Assembly: GCA_018389105.1 (NCBI GenBank)
Contig: JACATO010000596.1
Location: forward strand, 722,001 to 786,000
Length of the DNA stretch: 64,000 nt
DNA from: Nautilus pompilius
Lineage: Eukaryota; Mollusca; Cephalopoda; Nautilida; Nautilidae
Direction of reading: 5' to 3'
A program made the translations under genes and the position numbers. Under the pieces are notes generated by a model. It did no database searches, had not been told where the DNA came from, and was given only the letters and a program-made list of their open reading frames with translations. This document shows, piece after piece, positions 58,994 through 64,000 of the stretch (positions are counted from its first letter, which is position 1; each line of letters begins with the position of its first letter).

Positions 58994-61900
58994 TTAGAAC
59001 GGATTCATTTTTAGTGGTTCCAGTTTCTCCATCACTGATTTAATTAGTGTATTCCCATTAATTAATTTCGTTGTAGCAATTATATAGTCAGTTCCACCTG
59101 TAATTAAAACAAACAAGTACAACTGAAATGGGCTTTAAAAATTAAAACCTAAAATCCCATCCCATATAAGTAAACACACAGACTACTATATAAATTTAAT
59201 TTATCATTTTTAACCAACTTAGTAAGGAAATCATGAAATGCATAACTTACCCACATTACCATCATCTTGCTGAGCCAGAAATCTTAGAGCTGCAATCTCT
59301 GCGTATGTTACTCCTCCAATGAAGTACACCAAAGTTACCTTCTGCGTGCTTGTCTGTGATGTGACAGAACTTCCTGCAAAACGATGAAGGTACCAGAGTT
59401 TGTGGTCAAACAGTTATAATGCCTTATCTGCCCAATTAATTTCCAAAACAAAACCTCATATCAGATTCTTGGTAGATCTTATGAACTTCAAATTATTTGG
59501 AATTTTCATGTTCACTCTTTTAATATAGTAATAATCTCAGAAAGTAGAGAGATTAGTTCATTTACTACTAAAAGGTGATTAGAATTTTGATTGACAGTAA
59601 TTTTTGGCATTTTACATGTGTTTACATACTGCGTTTCCTCAAAGCAACTGGTATCCGCTGTATCTCTTCAATGGTTGGTCCTGGCAATAGTTTGAGGACC
59701 TCGGTAATGCTCCGCCATCCAGGATGAGCAAGATGCTGTACCAGCCGGATGCTCAGAGGAGCAAAGCCACTGTACACATATGAAATGTCATTAGGATTCT
59801 GCAAAATGAGACAGAAAAACTAAATCAAAGATCTGCAGTTTCCTCAATGAAATACTGGAACTTTATGAAAGACAGTTGCCTAGAAAGTACTACTATTTTG
59901 AGCAATCATGCTATTTCCTATAGCCTAGGGACATTCAGTGGGTTTTATTTGAATGTCCCTAATAGTACCTCATACTGTATTTGATGGTCTTGTCATTTTT
60001 AACTGTAATATCCATTAGTGCAAGCTACTGTCATTAACCTAATTTGCAAGACACTAGTAAATTAGATGTGTCAGTTTGACTGACTTTAATTTTTTAAATA
60101 TATAGATATATGTACAGGCTATCTATTCAGTTTTGTTTTTGAGAAATAATTTGAAAACATACCTGTTCATTCACCTCTTCTACAACCAGTCTCAGTGACT
60201 TCCTAATGATAGGGTAAGTTCTACCTCCAGAAGAGCGTAAAAGACCTGCCTTTTCCAGGTTAAAAAGTGAAACCATATTTTCAAAACCATATGTCTAGAG
60301 AAAAATAAAAACATGATACCTTTGGTAGTGTCATTAATTTCATTCTTCACTAAGTAATACACTGGTTTTATTGAACATAGGACAGATACTGAAAACTTTA
60401 GAACAAACAAAAACCACATTTTTGCAGTTCATCAACTGAAAGACACTGAAATCTACAGAGTCAAGGAATGCAGCTCTTTTAGCCAGAAATAGTTGACATA
60501 GGCAGAGAGAGGGCTAATAACAGCTAAGGAAACATTTTACAAAAGTTATCAACAATTTATATATATATAATGGATATTTTCTAAATTTTAATATTAATAT
60601 TTCCAAAAGTTGTGTGTAATTACAAAATAAAAAATTCATATTTGGTGGATTTTTATTTAATCTACATCTTTTAAAATCACTTTTTAAACTGTGCCCCCCC
60701 TTGAGTACCAATGTGCATAACTTATAGAAAGAAAATGTTCAAAGCATTTATCACTTACCCGAACTATCTCTCTCCTGTAAAAATCTAAAACTTTAGGCTT
60801 CAATCCATTGTTACAGAATGACTGGATACAGATTAGCCGCAGAACCTGAAATAATAAAGAAAAACAAATGATGTTGATGATAAACAAGCAATTGGTTTTA
60901 TTTAACATGGTACCCTTTACACAGTTTGTACAAACAAATAATATAAAGCACTTATTATTTGACTAAAATTATATTTTGGTCCACCACATACTGACCTTAA
61001 TTAGTGGTTCTTCCTTAGCAATGCAGTCTTCTATGTAAGAATGAATCTTATCTGTTTCCAACCCATTGATAAACTCTAAATAAATAAATAAAAAAAGACA
61101 CTGAAAACTGTTCCTCAAAATGTCTCAATTTTTAAAATATTAGTGCAAGTGGTAGATCAAAAAGTCTTAGTTTTAATTCAGATTTTCAAAGTTCATCCTT
61201 TTCATTTGAAAGGAAAGTCAATTTGAAATTTTCTTAGATTCAGTTACTAATTAAAAGTGAATAAGGCTGTCATAAGTTATAGCTGATGATGTTGATAAAT
61301 ATAAACATGTAAAGTTTTCACACAACGGTGATGACTGGTTTGAAAGAAAATGATTAGCATTCTTGTTGAAGTGACATGCTAAAGGTGATGAGAACCAGGA
61401 CAAACTGAGAAGATATTCAAGTCCTCATGGGCAAAGAGATCCTGCAGGCAAACATAGCTGTCTTGCTAAAATTCTTGTACAAGGAAAACAAAGTTATAGA
61501 TATATATATTTTAAAACAGAAGAAGAAATTAATTTCTGTTACCTTGTTGGCATCTCAGACAGTCCATAAACTCTTCTGAATCTGTGACTATTTTTATTAG
61601 TTCTGCAATTGATGTATCTGAAAATGCAAGCACAATATAAAAAATCTTATCAGTCAAACCTCAAACTCAATGAACAAGTTTCACTGTGCATCACTGCAGT
61701 TTTATTAAAACATTGGATAGAAAAGAGGGTCAAACAAAATATCATAACACAGAAGTTTGTAATTCCATACATTAAAGGTACTTATGAATGTTTAGCTAAA
61801 ATCTGCAAGAACTTCAATAAAGTTGATCCACAAAAGTACTGTATCATTAAGACACATTTGAGAAATGTAAGATAAATTAATGAAGAATCTGCAGTGAAGT

Positions 61901-63678
61901 CCATTTCTAGGAAAGCAAGAACACAGACATCTAGGCTTGATCAATTTGAAAAGTCACCATTAGTAGATCATGCAGGACCCTGACAGTCGTCAGAACTAAA
62001 TCCTTGATAATTACAATAGTGAGATTTCCTAAGTTCATTAGTTACCTGTATTATTACTAATAAGGTAATGGAAAAAGCTCAAACTAAATGGATACATACA
62101 ATAATTGTTTAAAAAGATAAATATGAGAATATCTTGGCTGCTATGCGCTTTTGACATCTCACTTTCTAGGAAAACGAGTAGTCCTACCTGGATGGGCTTT
62201 TTTATAGCAGTGATTATAGATGAATATGTAAATCTTGGATAAAGTCACTTATAAAAGGGCATTCACAGGGATCAATAATTAAAAATTAGTTTATTTTGTA
62301 GAAATTATCCATATGTTTTCTTTACATGCATATTTGTTTATAAAGGGTACACAATTTACTTATTTCGTGAAAGAAAAAAAGATAAATTTTTAAAATGAGT
62401 ATTCAATAACTTAAAAATGCTACTACATCTGTACAATTGTTTGGCCTACCATAACCTGAATGTATCCATTCTGGTGTCAAAAAATTAAAAAACAACAAAA
62501 ACACTATACAAATTTTAGGATGAATGCTTTCTCTAACAAAAAATCATCTAAATAACCAGCTAGTGAAAAGATTCTTGGAATTTGCTTTAGTTCATTCCTT
62601 TTCAGCACACTGCTCCTAAGATGTGTCTCTAGGTTTTTTTCTGCTAGACAATTAAGTCATGCCATCGTATGCTATTAGATGGAGAAAGAAATTCTTTGAA
62701 AATATTGTTTTAACACAAAAAAAAAGGGAATTTACATACATACATACTGTCAAAAAGGAATTTGCATTAACATGAAAGAAGCATTTTAGCTGTCTACCTT
62801 TATCAAAGAAAAGTGTTCAGATTTTGCTTAGTTTTCAGGAGGCCCATAACATCAATGGCAGAAAGAGATAAACTGGCCCTTGGAAGACTGTTCTCAATGA
62901 CTAACTTAAGACAACTTACGTGTAGCAAGTGCTAGTCGAGCTGTCTGAAGATGTGGGAGTTTGGAGACAAACTGCTTCATTTCACTTACTGTAGTCGCTG
63001 CATGACGTTCCTGGACAAATTAAAACTTAATGAGATTCAGAACGTGATCTTTAGAAGTTACATTCACACAAAAATTAGCAGAAACTAAAGTTACCATACA
63101 TATGTAATTAGATGTTAATTTTATTATAGGTGCCAAGCAATTTCATTCAGATTCACAGAGTTGCAAACTGTAAAGTTCAGTTTTATCCCTGTTTATGTTT
63201 GACTTTTGGACATTATGTGACCACAAGATTTCTGCTGAGTGCTGTTATCTTCTTAAGAATGTTGGTAGTCTGAAAGTGTGCAATTAGTTATTGTAAGCAA
63301 TTAGAGAAGTAAACTTTCTAGTTTTTCATATTGAAAACTACACAGAAAATTGTACAAGGAAAGGAGCAGGCAGATAAATCTTATTTTTTTTTTTTGTTAT
63401 TACAACTTTAAACCTTATAATCATCATAGTAAGCAGGACATGTTTCAATGGTTTTTATTAGTATACTGGTGAATGCATGGGGCAGTCTGTCTATTGTTCA
63501 GGGTAAAACAGTTACTATATTTGAAAATATATTAGATAAAAGATATCCTATGACTCACTAAAGTTGCATTACCTGGCATTTCATAAACATGTAAAAAGAA
63601 CAAATATTCAAAATATAAGATCTTTTGCTTACCTTTAAAAACAATGCTAATTTTCTCAGTGAAGTTTTTAAAGACAAT
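58994..63678 (-). CDS. VPS33A: VPS33A, Sec1/Munc18 subunit of HOPS/CORVET (C-terminal part)
   Basis: Nine minus-strand exons join in frame: 63633-63678, 62920-63010, 61543-61617, 60996-61075, 60759-60845, 60163-60294, 59630-59798, 59251-59373 and 58994-59097, about 302 residues. Landmarks are [28 protein letters not shown]-like [89 protein letters not shown] and [14 protein letters not shown], then [12 protein letters not shown]33A binds SNAREs within the HOPS and CORVET tethering complexes on endosomes and lysosomes. The upstream N-terminal exons lie beyond the right edge. The C-terminus runs several residues longer than human (ends KMNPF). Exon 63633-63678 is the least certain. No canonical AATAAA lies near the stop; ATTAAA at 58970-58975 is the nearest. 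Confidence 0.93.
59926..59961. repeat. Short perfect hairpin in a VPS33A intron
   Basis: TAGGGACATTC (59926-59936) and its exact complement GAATGTCCCTA (59951-59961) flank 14 bases. The right arm with adjoining bases reads TTTTATTTGAATGTCC, matching the termini of the hairpin at 44471-44552, so it may be a relic of the same family. Confidence 0.5.
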
Positions 63679-64000
63679 CTAACAAAGCAATTCATGGATT
63701 AAACACGTAACCAATGTTAGAAAGTTCTCTCTGACTTCTAACAAATTATCTTGAATTATTTACATGCAAAATGAATGCTTTGATACAACAATGTAATAAT
63801 ACAATGAATGTTAAAAGGACAAACTGCTAACCTATAACAATAACAGATCTATTTTAAGAGATAAAGAAAACAATAGTAAGGTCTGTGTGGGATTTGAATC
63901 AATTCATGATTGGCATCTTCCAAGTTTTGATCACAATTCGCTTAAAAAAATTACATCAACATAGTCACAAACAGGACTGGCCAGTGTTTTTTTTTTTTTT
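63679..64000. other. Upstream VPS33A intron, cut by the window edge
   Basis: No exon was found here; it ends in a poly-T run at the window edge. The rest of VPS33A continues to the right. Confidence 0.4.

Overview
This is AT-rich animal nuclear DNA with spliced genes (GT-AG introns, 18 coding exons in the largest gene), CpG-rich promoter patches and a heavy load of DNA transposons. Four genes can be read by splicing: POLR2J/RPB11 (+, 11949-16900), a proline-rich gene that looks PRR11-like (-, 20558-30537), RNF10 (+, 34849-57870) and the 3' two thirds or so of VPS33A (-, 58994 to beyond the right edge). The far left holds the last coding exon (255-529, -) of a gene I do not recognise. The POLR2J protein carries many substitutions against the nearly invariant vertebrate form (for example PLEHKF and RIQTT, which I recall from arthropod RPB11), and RNF10 and VPS33A are also clearly diverged. 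I therefore lean to a large-genome invertebrate such as a chelicerate or mollusc. A fish or amphibian-type Tc1 element in RNF10 argues for caution, and the species is not determined.

Layout. 1-10400: the unknown 3' exon, then intergenic or intronic AT-rich DNA with two Tc1 relics and a complete DNA transposon (5697-7487) bounded by CACTGGTCAACAA inverted repeats. 10400-11948: CpG-rich promoter region of POLR2J. 11949-17100: POLR2J in four exons, with an internally deleted mariner-like element in intron 1. 18147-19412: a mariner. 20558-34500: the PRR11-like gene, whose last intron holds one mariner nested in another. 34410-34850: a head-to-head promoter shared with RNF10, centred on a perfect TCTCGCGAGA. 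34849-57870: RNF10, with a 2.5 kb minisatellite in intron 1 and at least seven transposon insertions in its introns, one of them carrying a solo LTR. 58994-63678: VPS33A, tail to tail with RNF10.

The genes have unrelated housekeeping roles: RNA polymerase II assembly, probable cell-cycle function, RING ubiquitin ligation, and endolysosomal tethering. Nothing suggests a cluster acting as one pathway. What links them is promoter sharing and convergent ends. The most unusual content is the poorly described transposon at 5697-7487, the RNF10 intron minisatellite built from two unit lengths, and the layered transposon insertions.
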